Positions 34,619 to 47,330 of a DNA stretch of 64,000 nt are shown piece after piece. A program made the position numbers and the translations under genes. The notes beneath the pieces were generated by a model, which had not been told where the DNA came from, did not search any database, and saw only the letters and a list, made by a program, of their open reading frames with translations. The first letter of the stretch is position 1. The number at the start of each line of letters is the position of its first letter. This DNA comes from Malania oleifera. Taxonomy: Eukaryota > Streptophyta > Magnoliopsida > Santalales > Ximeniaceae. The stretch is taken from positions 44,472,402-44,536,401 of the forward strand of contig NC_080425.1 in assembly GCF_029873635.1 (NCBI RefSeq), written 5' to 3'.

Positions 34619-36270
34619 TGAAATTAGAATAGCTTTCCCAAGAGGGGGGTGAATTGGATTAATTAAAAATTTAACCTCTTTTTAACTTCTTGCTTTTTTT
34701 AATGCAAAACCAAGAAAGTAAATCAATCAGCTTATGATCACAACCAAATTATACCACAAAGTACTAAAAAATTAAAAACACAATCCAACCAACCAAAATA
34801 TGAAAATCAATAAATCATTCAAGAATTTTATGCTTTTTGGTTGCAGCCATGTAGTTGTTTGCAAACCCTTCTTTGAATGGAATTTTATTGCGCTTCTCTT
34901 AATCAAGGTTTCCGCAAATTAACCAACGTACTCCCTTGTGGGTTTCCGCAAATGGTTAATTAAAATGTACTTTCTAAAATTAAGAGTCTTCTTTGAATTT
35001 GGGTTTTAAGCTGTACAACTTGCACTTAGCATACATAAAAATATATGATGCAAAAAATAAAAAGAGTAAGGATGAGAAGAATACCGAGATTTGTGACGTT
35101 CAGCTTATCCCCAGCCTACGCCCTCGCCTTTGGTCAATTCCACCAAAGGATTCCACTAAGTATGCTCCTTTCCAGGTGGAGCAAGCTTTTTAAATATTTC
35201 CTCTTTTCAGGAAGAGAAACCTTTCCAAGAGATCAATCCTTGCTTGGTATAATGATCCAAAATAGCTTTGAACCATCAATGATACAATGAGAAGGCTACT
35301 ATAATCTGAGTACAAAGAAACTCTCGAAACAAAGTAGATTTGTACAAGTTAGAGCACAAATTATACTTCAATCAAATAATAATAAAGAAAATATGAAGCT
35401 CAAGTATAGATATCACCATAGGTTAGTTGATTGAGAAAAATTAGTGAAAGAACTGTGGTTTGATGATTCAGCAACAATTTTAGAACTTTTCTCTAGATGG
35501 AGTGTAAGCAATAGAGAACTTTGAGAGAGATTGTAAGCTTTGAATGCAAGAGTGCTAAGAGATTACTTGGTGATTGAATTCTTGGGATTAAAGGAGTATT
35601 TATAGGCAATTTAGGATTAGTTTCCTTGTTCCTCAAGTGACTTGGAGTTTCTACCAAATTTTTATAGCATTCATATTTGAAAAACCAATTTTTTAAATTT
35701 TCTCGTTGGAGTTTAAAAAGACAAAACCCATGGAGTCAGTCAGCTGACCATGCGACTGAGTAGTACATTTCCACAGGGTCAGTCGGCTGGACATGCGGCT
35801 GACACCCATTTTTTAGCTAGAATTAAAATTAGGAAATTGTTAGTCAGCTGGCTTGACACAGTTCAAAATGGGTCAATCAGCTGGGTGTTTTCAGTTCATT
35901 GAGTCAGTCGGCTGGATCGTTAATTTAGCTGTTGTTTTTTGTCAGTCGGCTGAGTGAACCCAGAGTATTTCTGGTCAGTCGGCTAACCAGTACTCTTATT
36001 GATTTTTCATTTTTGGTTTTTTAAATTTAGTTTTGCTCTCTTGTTTTGACCTTTCATAAAACATTTTCTAGGGTTTTAAAATAGGTCTTTAAGTCCATGT
36101 ATTTCCCTTAAAGAGTTTCATATTTCTAAATTATATTTGATATGAAGTACTTACAAATAGCTTTGCTGAATATGACATTTGAGTACTAAATTTTCAAGTC
36201 TCTTGATGATCCTCTTGACTTCTAGTCCCTTCTTGGTCTTTAAACTTTTTCATTTGTCTTTTAATGCTCA
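34619..36270 (-). mobile_element. Sirevirus LTR B (incomplete)
   Basis: Starts TGAAATTAGAATAGCTTTCC, like the LTR of element E but clearly diverged. The hairpin CCTTTGG/CCAAAGG is at 35127-35149 and the TATA-like TATTTATAGG complement near 35597-35606. Upstream of the TATA in element sense (35735-35985), GTCAGTCGGCTG-type motifs recur about eight times. It breaks at 36270 at the insertion of gypsy G2, and its promoter-proximal end is not found. Confidence 0.8.
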
Positions 36271-37143
36271 TGTAGAGACCTGTAGAATTATAATAAATAA
36301 ATAATAAAAGAAACGAGGAAGTAAAGGAGAATTTTAAGAGAATTATGGTAATTAAATAATAAAAGAAAGAAGGAAGTAAAGGAGAATTTTAAGAGGGTCG
36401 GTAAGGTCTCGACGACGAGAAGATACTGAGAGGATGGTTTTTAGGACCTAAATTTCATCGACGAGGAGTAAGGGATTGTCGACAAACAGCCTTCTTGGAG
36501 TTGTCGATGAGGTGACATGGCTTGTCGATGAGGCCACGTGTCAAGACACCTATAAATACGTAGGAAACGAGTTTCAGCGAAGAAAATTTTTCTCTTTCAC
36601 TTTCTCTCTCTAAAATTGGGATTCTCTCACTTCTTTCTAATTTTTTCGGCTTCGTCTCTCCCTGATTCGATGATTAGAAGTTACCATGGTGATCCTAAGG
36701 AGATTCTCTACAACATAGCCAGAGTGAAATGTCGATTTGAGAAGTTTGGGAACCATCCCAAAACCAGGGTGAGTGGATTATTTGAGTATTTTCAGTATTA
36801 CCCAACTCATTTGAGGTCAGATTTAGTATTATATGCAAATATACTAGAATTTTTTGAAGTGAAATTTGAGTATTATATTTTCAGGAATATGGTGTTTTGG
36901 GACCCTACAGACATGGGTTGGGGACCCCAGTGAATATTTTCAACAGTTTGGGTGAATTATAATCCAGAAAATTTAAAAGTATGTAGGTTCGGGGTAATAT
37001 AGTTGATTTACTGGAAATATGTTTATGGGTGTTATTTCAGGATTTTGGGAATAGTATGCCTTGTGCGTGTGCATTTAGCTGCAGGTAGTTAGGTAAGGGA
37101 GATATGCTATGCTAGAAATTTTAGCAAGTTTACTAGGAAATAT

Positions 37144-37178
<35 letters not shown>

Positions 37179-38498
37179 GTTTATTATTTAGCTTTTCCAG
37201 AATATGAGTTTTATTATTATTTTTGTAGCCTGAGTGGATATTTTCTTGATACAAAATTTATGTAGTTTGCCCAGAATATCATGATTTACAGTATATACAT
37301 ATATAGAAAGATATTTACCAAACAGATATTTATCAGACAAGTATTATAGATATTTATCAGACCAGTATTTTATGATAATTATAGAGTGCCATGTTTTCCA
37401 AAACCATAACACTTAGACTTTACAAATTATTCAGTTAGATATTACAGTCAGACTTTATTCAGATATTACAGCATTTATAGATCAGATATATAGCGTTATT
37501 GTTATTTTGGATACATGATGAAAACATTAGGGTAATTATAGTAACAGTAAATATAGTATCAAATCCGTGATGAATTATTTCAAACATATTCAGTCAACAG
37601 AGCATTGTATCGTTGCTATTTTTCATATTAAAGTGCAACCACATAACTCAAATAATATATGGATTCCGTCAACAGTGCTCGGAGAGTTTGCAATCTCCCC
37701 AGTACTTTGGGTTGAGGGGGCTCGGTTTGACAAGGTAGTTTTCCAGTTCCTTGCTTAGGGGAGGACGCAGTTTGGCCGAACTGAGGATTGGTAGAGTATA
37801 ATTGACTTACTTAATGGGCCAACTAGAGTTAAGTTCAGCCTATGGGCAACACAGCCCTATCATGAGGGGTTAAATCATGACAAACAGTTTTCCAGGGAAA
37901 AATCTCAATTATGTATATGTATACAGTTTTACAGAATTTTCATCAAATATAGTATGATATCACAAGTATGATACGTAGAAAAATTTAGATGATACGGTTA
38001 TATTTTAAACTATGATAGATGTAACTTATATTTTATACTGATTTGCTAGCTTATACAGTTTCAGATATTGTCATTATAGTATATATGCAACTTGATCGTC
38101 ACACACTAGTAATAACATATTTCCACTTATTGAGCATCGTCTCATCCCAATAATCTAACATTTTTCAGGTGAACCAGCTAGGCGAGCAGATCAGGCTCGT
38201 AGATAGAGAGACTTTTGTTTTGCCCTACCTATAGGGTAAGTGTATTAAGATGTTTATGTTTTTGAGTAAATGGTATAGCGGAGATGTGTAAATATGTATC
38301 TATGGTTTGGAAACATTAAATTCTAGTATTGTAATGTATATATGGGTGTATGACTTTATGTTTTCAACTGCATAGGTGTGTCTGTTATGTACAAGGATAC
38401 CTTAGTGTCCATCTAAGGCCTGAAATGCTATAGTAGCCATAGCAGGGGTATCAGAGTAATAGATAGATACATAATGGTGTAATTTTTGGTTTGTTACA
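36271..38498 (+). repeat. G2 5' LTR
   Basis: A 2228-bp LTR ending GGTTTGTTACA. Positions 36405-36540 carry CGACGACGAG, CATCGACGAGG, TTGTCGACAA and TTGTCGATGAGG. The TATA box CTATAAATA is at 36550-36558, followed by a CT-rich leader. A (TG)n(TA)n microsatellite lies at about 37143-37180. No partner LTR is present because the element is truncated. Confidence 0.88.
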
Positions 38499-38501
38499 GT
38501 T

Positions 38502-38514
38502 TGGTATCAGAGCC
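38502..38514 (+). promoter_or_regulatory. G2 primer-binding site (tRNA-iMet)
   Basis: TGGTATCAGAGCC, an exact complement of the initiator tRNA-Met 3' end, lies three bases after the LTR. Confidence 0.9.
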
Positions 38515-38855
38515 TAGGTTGCTAGGTTTTGTAGACTCTAGAGTATAATGGAAAACAATACTAGAATTTAGAAATGGAATCTTAAGAAAAGTGGAAGAGG
38601 ATATCAGTGAATTAATGTTGGGAAATTAGAATGAGAATTTAGGATTCTGTTCTACAGTTTGGAGGCAGAGTTTCAGGGTGGTTTCTGTGATTTTCCTAGG
38701 GTGACAATTCCAGAAAAGCCATAGTAAACTATCGATGATTTCTATTTTCATACGGTAGAGCTTGACCTTAAATTAATGATACGAGGTTAGGGGTATTTTA
38801 GTTAGTATAGTATTGTAGCATTTAGATACTTAAAATAATGTGGTAATATTACAGG

Positions 38856-39960
38856 ATGGACCTAGGAGGTAGTAGCGCTCACGCTACTGGCGACGACGGA
38901 GTAGGGCCTTTTGGTGCAGGAGGTGAGGATTCAGATGCTGTGCTACACAATGTGGCTCAGCAGGTCATGGCTGAGATTCCCCGGAGCTCCAGGGAGCATG
39001 GAGGTCCTTCTCCAGCTTAGGGGTGCATGATAGAAAAATTTACAAAAAAGAACCCACCAGCATTTTCAAGAGTGGCTAATCCTACGGTTGTAGAAAATTG
39101 GGTGCAAGAGAAAGAGAAGATTCTGATGGTGCTTCACTACACCGATGAGCAGAGGGTCCTTTATGCTACGTATAAGCTGATTGGGGAGGCCGAGAGATGG
39201 TGGATGACCACTATACTACTGGAGGAGCATAGATCAATTCTAGTGTCGATGACCTGGGCTCGATTTAGGGACATATTCTTTGATAGATACTATCCTGCCT
39301 CAGTCAGAGAGGCTAGAGTATAGGAATTTCTGAGTTTGTCCCACGGATAAATGACACTCCAACAGTACGCAGAGAAATTTATCGAGTTAACGTGTTTCTG
39401 CCCTTATATTGTTCCATATGAAGCTAAGAAGGCTAAGATGTTTGAGAGGAACTTGAAGCGAAATATTTATAGATAGGTGGCAGTACTAAGGATACAGGAC
39501 TTTTCAGAGCTAGTTGATCGGGCCATAATAGTAGAGGAGATTTTGTCGAGAGAGACTGAGATACAGGGCTAGAAGAAGAGGACCACACCCCTGAGTTTTC
39601 AGGCAGGGTTCAGCCAAGGCCCTTGGAGAGGAGGTAGATTGGGTGGGGGTTAGAGGCAGACAGTAAAGCACAGTGGATTCCAGGGTGGACAGTCTTATCC
39701 CATTTGCCCCCAGATGTGGATGGAGACATCCAGGTGAGTGTCAGTTAGGGGAGAATTTCTACTACCACTGTGAGAGACCTGACCATATGGCTCGATCATG
39801 TTAGATGCTGTCGATTTATGCACCAGATCCCATACCAAACTGAGGTGGTCATCAAGCTCCTCGTGGAGGCTAGCAGAGGAACACAGTGCCGACGAGGGTA
39901 TATGCACTGACACCGAGAAATGCCGAGACTATTAGAGACATTGTCATAGGTACACTTGTT
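38856..39960 (+). pseudogene. gag: G2 gag (broken)
   Basis: ATG at 38856 opens MDLGGSSAHATGDDG. A TAG near 39018 sits ahead of the retrotrans_gag domain (39027-39560), which contains ENWVQEKEKILMVL, AERWWMTT and QQYAEKF. Several more stops follow, mainly TAG. The zinc-knuckle area after 39650 is frameshifted and I could not read an intact CX2CX4HX4C. The order matches G1 gag, with recognisable protein similarity. It is non-functional. Confidence 0.82.
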
Positions 39961-39984
39961 GTATTATCATATAAAGTTATTGTT

Positions 39985-41135
39985 TTTTTTTGACACAGGT
40001 GCCACCCATTCCTTTATATCGGCGGGATATGTTAGAGTAATTGGGGTAAGGCACAGTTATTAGATGTAGAGTTGTTTGTGGTCACGGCAATAGGATCTAC
40101 GGTAAGATGTAGGGAGGTACTTCAGAACTTTCTAGTAAGCATTTAGGAGAAAGTACTACTAGCTGATCTCGTGGTACTAGATATGCAGGGGTTTGATGTA
40201 ATACTGCATATGGATTGGCTAGCATCTAATCACATCGGCATACATTGCCATAAAAAAAGAAGTGATTTTAATACCCCTGGTGAGCAAGAATACAAATTTG
40301 TGGGTTCACGTGTGCATGCCTCGCCACAGCTTGTGCCAACTATTCAGGCGAGGAGACTACTACAAGGTGGTTGCCAGGGATATGTTGCCTACATGAAGGA
40401 ATTGCTAAAAGAAGAACTAAGACAAGCTGATATATCGGTAGTTAGATAATTTTCAGGTGTTTTTCTGAAGGAATTGCCTGGCTTACAACCAGACCGAGAG
40501 ATTGAATTTACCGTGGATCTATTGCCAAGGTCAGCACCGGTGTCTAAAGCACCATACCGTATGTCTCCTGCCAAATTGAAGGAATTGAAAGATCAGTCAC
40601 AGGAGTTATTGGATAAGGGATTTATGAGACCTAGTGTGTCGTCCTGGGGAGCACTAGTTCTATTTGTGAAGAAGAAAGATGGGACTATGAGGTTGTGTAT
40701 AGATTATAGGGAGATACACAAACTGCCAGTTAAGAATAAATATCCTCTTCCTACGATTGACGATTTATTTGATCAGCTTTCGGGGACCCAGGTCTACTCT
40801 AAAATTGACCTACGGTCTGGTTATCATCAGGTGAAAGTTAGAACAAAGGATATTTAGAAAACAGCATTTCAGACCAGATATGGACATTACGAATTCTTGG
40901 TGATGCCATTTGGGTTGACTAATGCACCAGTAGTATTTATGGATTTAATGAATCGGGTGTTCTATTAGTACCTGGACCAGTTTGTGGTGGTTTTCATTGA
41001 TGATATACTGGTCTACTCTAGAAGTTCTAAGGAGCACAAGCATCATCTGAGGCTGGTGTTGCAGACATTGAGAGAAAGAAAAGTTGTATGCAAAAATAAA
41101 GAGATGTGAATTCTAATTAGGGCAGGTTACTTTCC
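39985..41135 (+). pseudogene. pol: G2 pol: protease and RT, truncated
   Basis: Protease near 39992 keeps the active-site Asp-Thr-Gly (DTGATHSFIS), unlike G1. RT covers 40470-41135 with [42 protein letters not shown] and [14 protein letters not shown]. Stops include TAG codons near 40858 and 40966. Coding text ends within the RT thumb at about 41135 and runs straight into Sirevirus LTR, so RNase H, integrase and the tail are missing. Confidence 0.88.
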
Positions 41136-41136
41136 C

Positions 41137-42907
41137 CGCCTCTAGTTCGTAAGCTAGATGATTCCACTAATGCTCACATAACGGGTGGAACAACACCAGT
41201 TACAACCAGGTCAATTAACGGGGTTGACCTCAACCTATACCTTATCAGAATGGTGCAACTAGCTTTCCCAACCAGGTCTAAGCCAATCCGGGACTATTCA
41301 ACAAGGCTAGTCTCCCTCTTCAGGCCCATGTCAGAATACAGCAAATGTAAATTTTGAGTACAAACAAATACTCTTTACACAAGGTGATATGTACCACTAT
41401 GCACAATATAATCAATGCACATCAATATGTATAAACTATAAGCTCAGTGCTCTACCTGTGCAATCAACACTCAATAAGATGTATAATCTCAAATATGCGT
41501 GGAGTGTTCTAACAAGCTAATCTTTGAAAGTAAAGTATATCAAATGTCATTATCAGATTAGTGTTTCAAAGATGCTATCAATAATATTCAAACAAACTAA
41601 AAAAATATTTTCTCAAATTGTATCAAGCACTAGAGTTGTTTGAAATCAAGTTTTGTAAAATATTTTGCACACAAAAATATGGGTTAAGGTACCTTGCAAT
41701 ATGTATGCAAGAAACACAAGCCTCAAAACCTTCCCACACAAGATTTATCAAATAAATAAGTGGGAGAACTTTAAGCTTTACTCTCAATAATAAAATCAAA
41801 CAATAAGCACAACAAATGAGAGTATGAGCAAATGAGTATTAAGCACAAGCACTCTAAATATACTCACAACACTTGAAAGATTAAGGAAAATGAAGTTCTG
41901 GAGTGTTTGGGAATAGTATAGGCTAAAATAGGATTTTTGACTTTGAGAGAATTTTGCCTTAATTATTTTTGTTAATCCTTACTAATCTAAGCAAATGAAC
42001 ATGCATATATAGGCAAGGGGAAATTTTTGACTGTTGGGGACTCAATAGGGATAATTAGAAAAGTTTTAAACAAGTTTAGAAAAATTAACCCAGTTTACCC
42101 CTCTTAATTTTAGTAAAAATTAATTTTAACCTGAGAGATTCTGGTGGTTAAACTTTAGTTCGGTCGCCTGAATAGACTCAACTCTAAAAAGCATTTTCAA
42201 AAGTTTGGTTGCCCGAGTCTAGGTTTAGTAGGCTAAACAAAAGTCAGAAATATTATGTCTGTGGTTCGGGTGCCTGAAGCTAAGTTTGATTGACCAAACT
42301 AACATGTTCGGCCGCCCGAGGTCTTTTTGAACATGGAGGTTTGGTCACTCGGGTTGGTGAAAAGTGCTCTGACACTAGTTCGATCGTCTGAAGACAATAC
42401 GCTCATTTCTGGTTCGGTTGCTCGAAACCAAGTCAATCCGCTGACTTCCCAGCAGTTTGGACGCCTGAGGTGTTTTGAACACCTGGCCTTCGGTCACCCG
42501 ACCTCTCTCATTTTATGCCTATTATGTTAAATTTTAAACCATTTGATTCTCCTGATTATGTAAGTGATATGGGGACTATTTGTGCATTTGTTTAGAGACC
42601 TAAGGTATTTGTATCCTACCGAAAAAATCCGGTGTTAGTCGATCGAAGGGTGATGCCTAAAATCTTTCTAAGGTCTTGAGCTTATAGTCCTACATGATAT
42701 GTAGATTATTACAGACCTTGGATGATTATTATTACAGACCCAATGATAAAAAATGCAACAATAGATATGCTGGGTCTTCACTTCTCTTCAGGTTGCAGCA
42801 TGCCATTATATGAACTTGCCAATGAGAAGCTGCACACAAACTTGGCAACCATTAAATACTAGAGTATTTGTCATTATCAAAATTGAGAATGACCCATAAT
42901 GTCAACA
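41137..42907 (-). repeat. Element C 3' LTR (left, truncated)
   Basis: Matches the pieces of the right LTR. It begins at the hairpin (CCTCTAG/CTAGATG, 41139-41160) and ends GGTCAACA-like (AATGTCAACA) at 42907. Palindromic motifs of GTTCGGTCGCCCGAA type fill 42135-42500, upstream in element sense of the TATA complement at 42004-42013. Confidence 0.88.
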
Positions 42908-43548
42908 ATCTCCCGCTTTTTGATGATGACAAATACTTGCCTACTTCTCGCCCTTTTGGCAACAACAAAAAGGGCCTAGATAAACATTTAAGTATATATA
43001 GAGACAAATAAGAAATAATTATCATTTATATACAAATATGGTTTTGGGAAATCGTTAAAAAATTCAGAAAAATATCGTTTGAAAATAGAACATTTCCCAA
43101 AAGAATATCTGTACAGAAATGACTTGATTAAGTAATATATTTTCCAAGATATAGACAACAACTTACTCAAATAGTTCATTATTCTCAAAACATAAATATA
43201 ACCATCAATCATGCAAGAGATATGATAGTCATGCATTTTATAGCACAAAAAAATTCGTAGAGTATAAAGCATTGACATGTTTAGCAATTAAGCACACAAA
43301 CTATATAACTGGTCATTTAAAGATTTAAATGACATGAAAACTAAATTAAACCATAAATATGCACAAACCATTGCAATTGAAACATATCATAAGACCCGTG
43401 AAATATTTGAGTTTAAAACATATGACATATGATAGCAAAGAGAAGGTTTGAGCATAAAAACGGTCTTACAAGTTCGCATGCATTTTTATGTGTAGGTATC
43501 GAACCAATTATGCAATTTTAAAAAATATATACATGTATATAATAATAA

Positions 43549-43587
<39 letters not shown>

Positions 43588-46050
43588 CCCCTAATGATGT
43601 TTTCAAAAGTGTTAGGGGGTGGCTTGCTGAAAAAGAAACTTTTATTCAAAACAAGCAAACATAAATTTTCTGATTTGTCAATGAAGCACATACTACAATA
43701 TAACCAGAAAATCACAACCATAATGATCCTAAAAATTTAACAATCACATGCAAGATCATATGGCAAAATCAAATGACTATGGAAAATCAGCACGATTCAA
43801 CTTAAGATTTTCAATATAATCATTTTATTTAAGCACAAGTCACACTTTATTCAAAACAGATCTAAGCTAAAAGTATTTGAGAGCATAACAAGATGAATAT
43901 TTAATTTTAGATTCTCCCCCTATCGTTTGGAATTCATGCTTAGATACAATAAGCTGCTTATATTAGATAGATAATTATTTCATTATGCCTGGTAGTATAA
44001 GCCATCAATCCAAATCTTTAAAATCAACTATACTGAGTATTTGTCAATTACATGTTATCACTTGATTAGTATAGTTGTCCCTATAGGCCATAGATGCATC
44101 AAAAGATATATATCAAGGCATGCAATAATGTTCATGACCCAAGAACATTCCATATCAAATCATAAGCCTTTAAGTACTGGATATAATGTTCTGGGTTTTT
44201 TGAAGAACCTCAATATTCAACAATGTGAATTAATGCATGTGAGTCCTTTATGATCTTTCCATAAGGATAGAGCATAGCTCCTCTAAGTATGTGATGATTA
44301 TGCAAGGATGAAAGTGTGATATTTCTACTTAAGTTTTCACTCATCCTTTCAAAAATATTTTAACATTTTTATTATCACAATCATCTTTGTACAAAGTTTT
44401 ATTTTGGGAAAAATATACCGAAATTTCGACAGCATTTTGTCTGTAAATTGGACGTTTTCTCATAAAACTTGTACCTGATAATGGGTTGTTTCCAATAGAT
44501 AAATCATAAAAAGCAAGTAACAACCTAATATCCACAACTAGCATGCAAATTATATCACTGCATCCACCATGCAGGAGGCTTTCAACACAAGCATGCTTTT
44601 CAGTAGTTCAATCAGCAACTCATAAAAGAAATGAACTATCCGACAGATGATATAAGCAATAACTAACAATGGATAGTTATGAGATTAGTGTTGAGTTGTT
44701 CTCACAAGAGCATACAGACATATAAGCATAGATAAAAATTTAGAGCATTTTAATGAATATAGATATGAAAGATGAATGCTCCCCTCAATTATGCACTCGA
44801 CTCATATAATGTCTTTTTCTTAATTTTCAAATCATTTAGCCAAGAGATTTGGATTTTTAATCATATATGCTTTCCTTTGAGTTCTTAGGCTTAACAGACC
44901 AAAAAGTCACAATGAACATTTCTTTTAGAGTTTTAAGCCTATATTTGCCTCTTTTCTTATGATTTACAATACGTGATAGGCCTAAGTTCAAATGGCTTGT
45001 CTTTCTTATCGTTCATGCATAGGTTTTTTAATTATTACATTTTCATATATGTTGAAACCAATAGCAATCATATTAGCCACTTAACTTAATTCACAAAGCT
45101 GATGCTATAAAGGATTTGATTTAATGTTTGAGAGCTTATGAAAGAAATTTTGGATTAATACTCTTGAAAAATTAAAATTTATGTTATGTTCAAAGAGTAT
45201 TCATTATAAATGGACATGATTCAAGATGCATGGAAAAGGATGTGTCCAAACAATTTAGCTAAAGAGCAACTAGAAGAGTATGAATTTTGGAACACTGCTC
45301 TTTGGTGATTGGAAAGTAGCCTTTAGGTATGATCATATAAAGAAGCAAGGATACAAACCAAGGAATGGGTGAAACCTTACCGAATATGATTGTAGTTTGT
45401 TAAGAATTTCCTGTGGAGGATACAGTGAACCAAAATTAGAAGATTTTTACATTTTAAGCACAAAAGGGAATATTTTGGTTGATAAGTGAAACTAGAATCC
45501 CTTAGGTGTTGCCTCTAATTTTGATTATGGAAGGATGTCTTTAAGTAAGCACTAGTTAGAATAGGGACTAATAATCATTAGTGCTTAAGCCTAGAGTAAT
45601 GACTAAGCTATGGTTAAGGCTTTTATATTCAAAAAAAAGTTTAGGTTTAAAATAATATATATCGAGATGGATTCCCTAAAGCTCAAATATGTGCAATGGA
45701 TAAGATATGCTTAACTTAAGATTTGTATATTCAAGTATGAATTAAGCATTTGAGAATAATATGTCAGGAACAATTGCCTTGTCCATTTGGAAGTGGATTT
45801 TTATTCAAACAACCAATAATTTCATATTTTAAGCAATGAATATATGCATTAAGTTCAAATTGGTTATATACTTGAATTTGCAGATTGGCTTGATTTTTCA
45901 AAATACTTAGTATGTAAAATTTTAAATAGTGGACATATACTAAGATTTTATATTTTCAGCCCGAACCACTTCCTAAGCCTTCAGTAATCACAACTCCTAA
46001 ACCAAATCCTATGATCTGAAGAAGAATTTAAATATTTTGGTGATTTCGTT
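42908..46050 (-). other. Element C long non-coding internal region
   Basis: About 3.1 kb of AT-rich sequence lies between the gag remnant and the 3' LTR, where pol would be expected. I find no pol motif on either strand. Polypurine-type tracts (plus-strand TCTCCCGCTTTTTG at 42909, CTCGCCCTTTTGG at 42945, TCTCCCCCTATCG at 43912) resemble the multiple tracts of Sireviruses. An (AT)n run lies at 43552-43585. Short open frames here have no recognisable domain. Confidence 0.65.
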
Positions 46051-47276
46051 TTAAATCCATTTTTCCTTAGATCCTGAGAGATTCACAATCATGATAATGC
46101 AAGTCATTTTCTTATCTAGGCCTCTGGCACTACTAGATGGACACGTAGATTGAATGTGCCATTTTATTTTATAGTGCAAGTAGCTTTTGTAAATACATGA
46201 AAGATTATGCTTACAAATCTTATTTTTGCTCAATGAGGCATAAAAATAACTATTGGATTTAAAGGATGAACCCTTTTTGAAAAAAAATGTTTTTTTTTTT
46301 AAATCTTAAGGGTTTATCTTTGTTATTCTTTCTACAAGAGGGTTTGAAAATCACTTCAGAATCATCTTCAGTTTTTCTTTCTACGTAGATGATTTTCAAC
46401 ACTTTCACAATCTTCTTCTTCTCTAAGGTGGCATGATATTTTCTTAGATCTTTTCATTGTTTTGCCAACCTTCTATTTTCATTTTTCAAAAATATTTTCT
46501 GTTTAGATATCCTACCTAGAAGCTAATATAATTTAGATGAAGCCTTTTCTAGTTTTATATATTGGCATGCTTTCATCATATAATTCAACACAAGATTCAT
46601 TACAAGAATTATTATAATCATTAACAAATGAATTATTGCATGCAGCAACATCAATGGAAACAATGGATGATTCATCATAAGTTATATCACTATAAACATC
46701 GCATGAATCGTTTACAATATTATCACAATAATGAATACATGCATTATCATCAAAGTAGTCATTAGAGGTAACTGATGATTCAACATATGATATATCACAG
46801 ACCTCAGCATAAGAATCATCACTTACTTCATTACACGAATCAGTAAATGAGGTAGGGTAAGATTCATATACCTCATCATCTACTAATGTAACTAGCTCAT
46901 GATTAGCCACTACCTAATCATTTAGGTTTGGAGCGTCTGGAGTGGCAATCTCCTTTTTTTGGGTCTCTCCCTACTTCTTTTCAAGCTCAACCCAAATATC
47001 CTATGCACTACTACATGCCATAATCTCATGAAGAATATCAGTATCTAAAGCACAGTACAATAAATCCATGGCATGTGAATTTGCATGCATTAAATTAATA
47101 TCATTTGCTACTGGCATACAAATTCCTTTGACAATCACCTGCCAGGCCCTCTAGTCCATTGATTTTATAAATATGCTCATTTTAAATTTCCAGTGGGTGA
47201 AATTTTCACCACAAAATATAGGAGGGCAAGTAGATGATTGTCCCTCACCTAATGGGGATACACCAATGTGAGTCAT
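46051..47276 (-). pseudogene. gag: Element C gag (shortened, broken)
   Basis: Translation would start at 47276 (MTHIGVSPLGEGQSS) and runs into the UBN2-like block AMDLLYCALDTDILHEIM. The middle of the domain and the first zinc knuckle seen in elements A and E are missing. An acidic, Cys/Ser/Tyr-rich stretch follows instead (46910-46533), which ends in ESMPIYK, the counterpart of SMPTYKELQ in element A. A further piece, 46233-46051, ends NLSGSKEKWI, the counterpart of the closing GPKRIWVP of other gags. Stops occur at Trp positions (after KSMD) and elsewhere. This suggests an internally deleted gag rather than an unrelated protein. Confidence 0.7.
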
Positions 47277-47317
47277 CTCAAAATTTTAGCAAAAACGTTT
47301 AAGTCAATGCTATGAGA

Positions 47318-47329
47318 CTCTGATACCAA
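47318..47329 (-). promoter_or_regulatory. Element C primer-binding site (tRNA-iMet)
   Basis: On the minus strand TGGTATCAGAGT follows the 5' LTR after two bases and matches the initiator tRNA-Met complement over eleven bases. Confidence 0.85.
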
Positions 47330-47330
47330 T

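Larger units (their letters stand above)
36271..41135 (+). mobile_element. Truncated Ty3/gypsy Tekay/Del-type element G2
   Basis: The 5' LTR, primer site, gag, protease and most of RT are present. The sequence then stops inside RT at about 41135 and joins Sirevirus C LTR sequence. RNase H, integrase and the 3' LTR are absent. It is related to G1 but not the same family: the LTR begins TGTAGAGACCTGTAG and its body differs. The left flank GCTCA (36266-36270) would be one copy of the target duplication. Confidence 0.92.
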
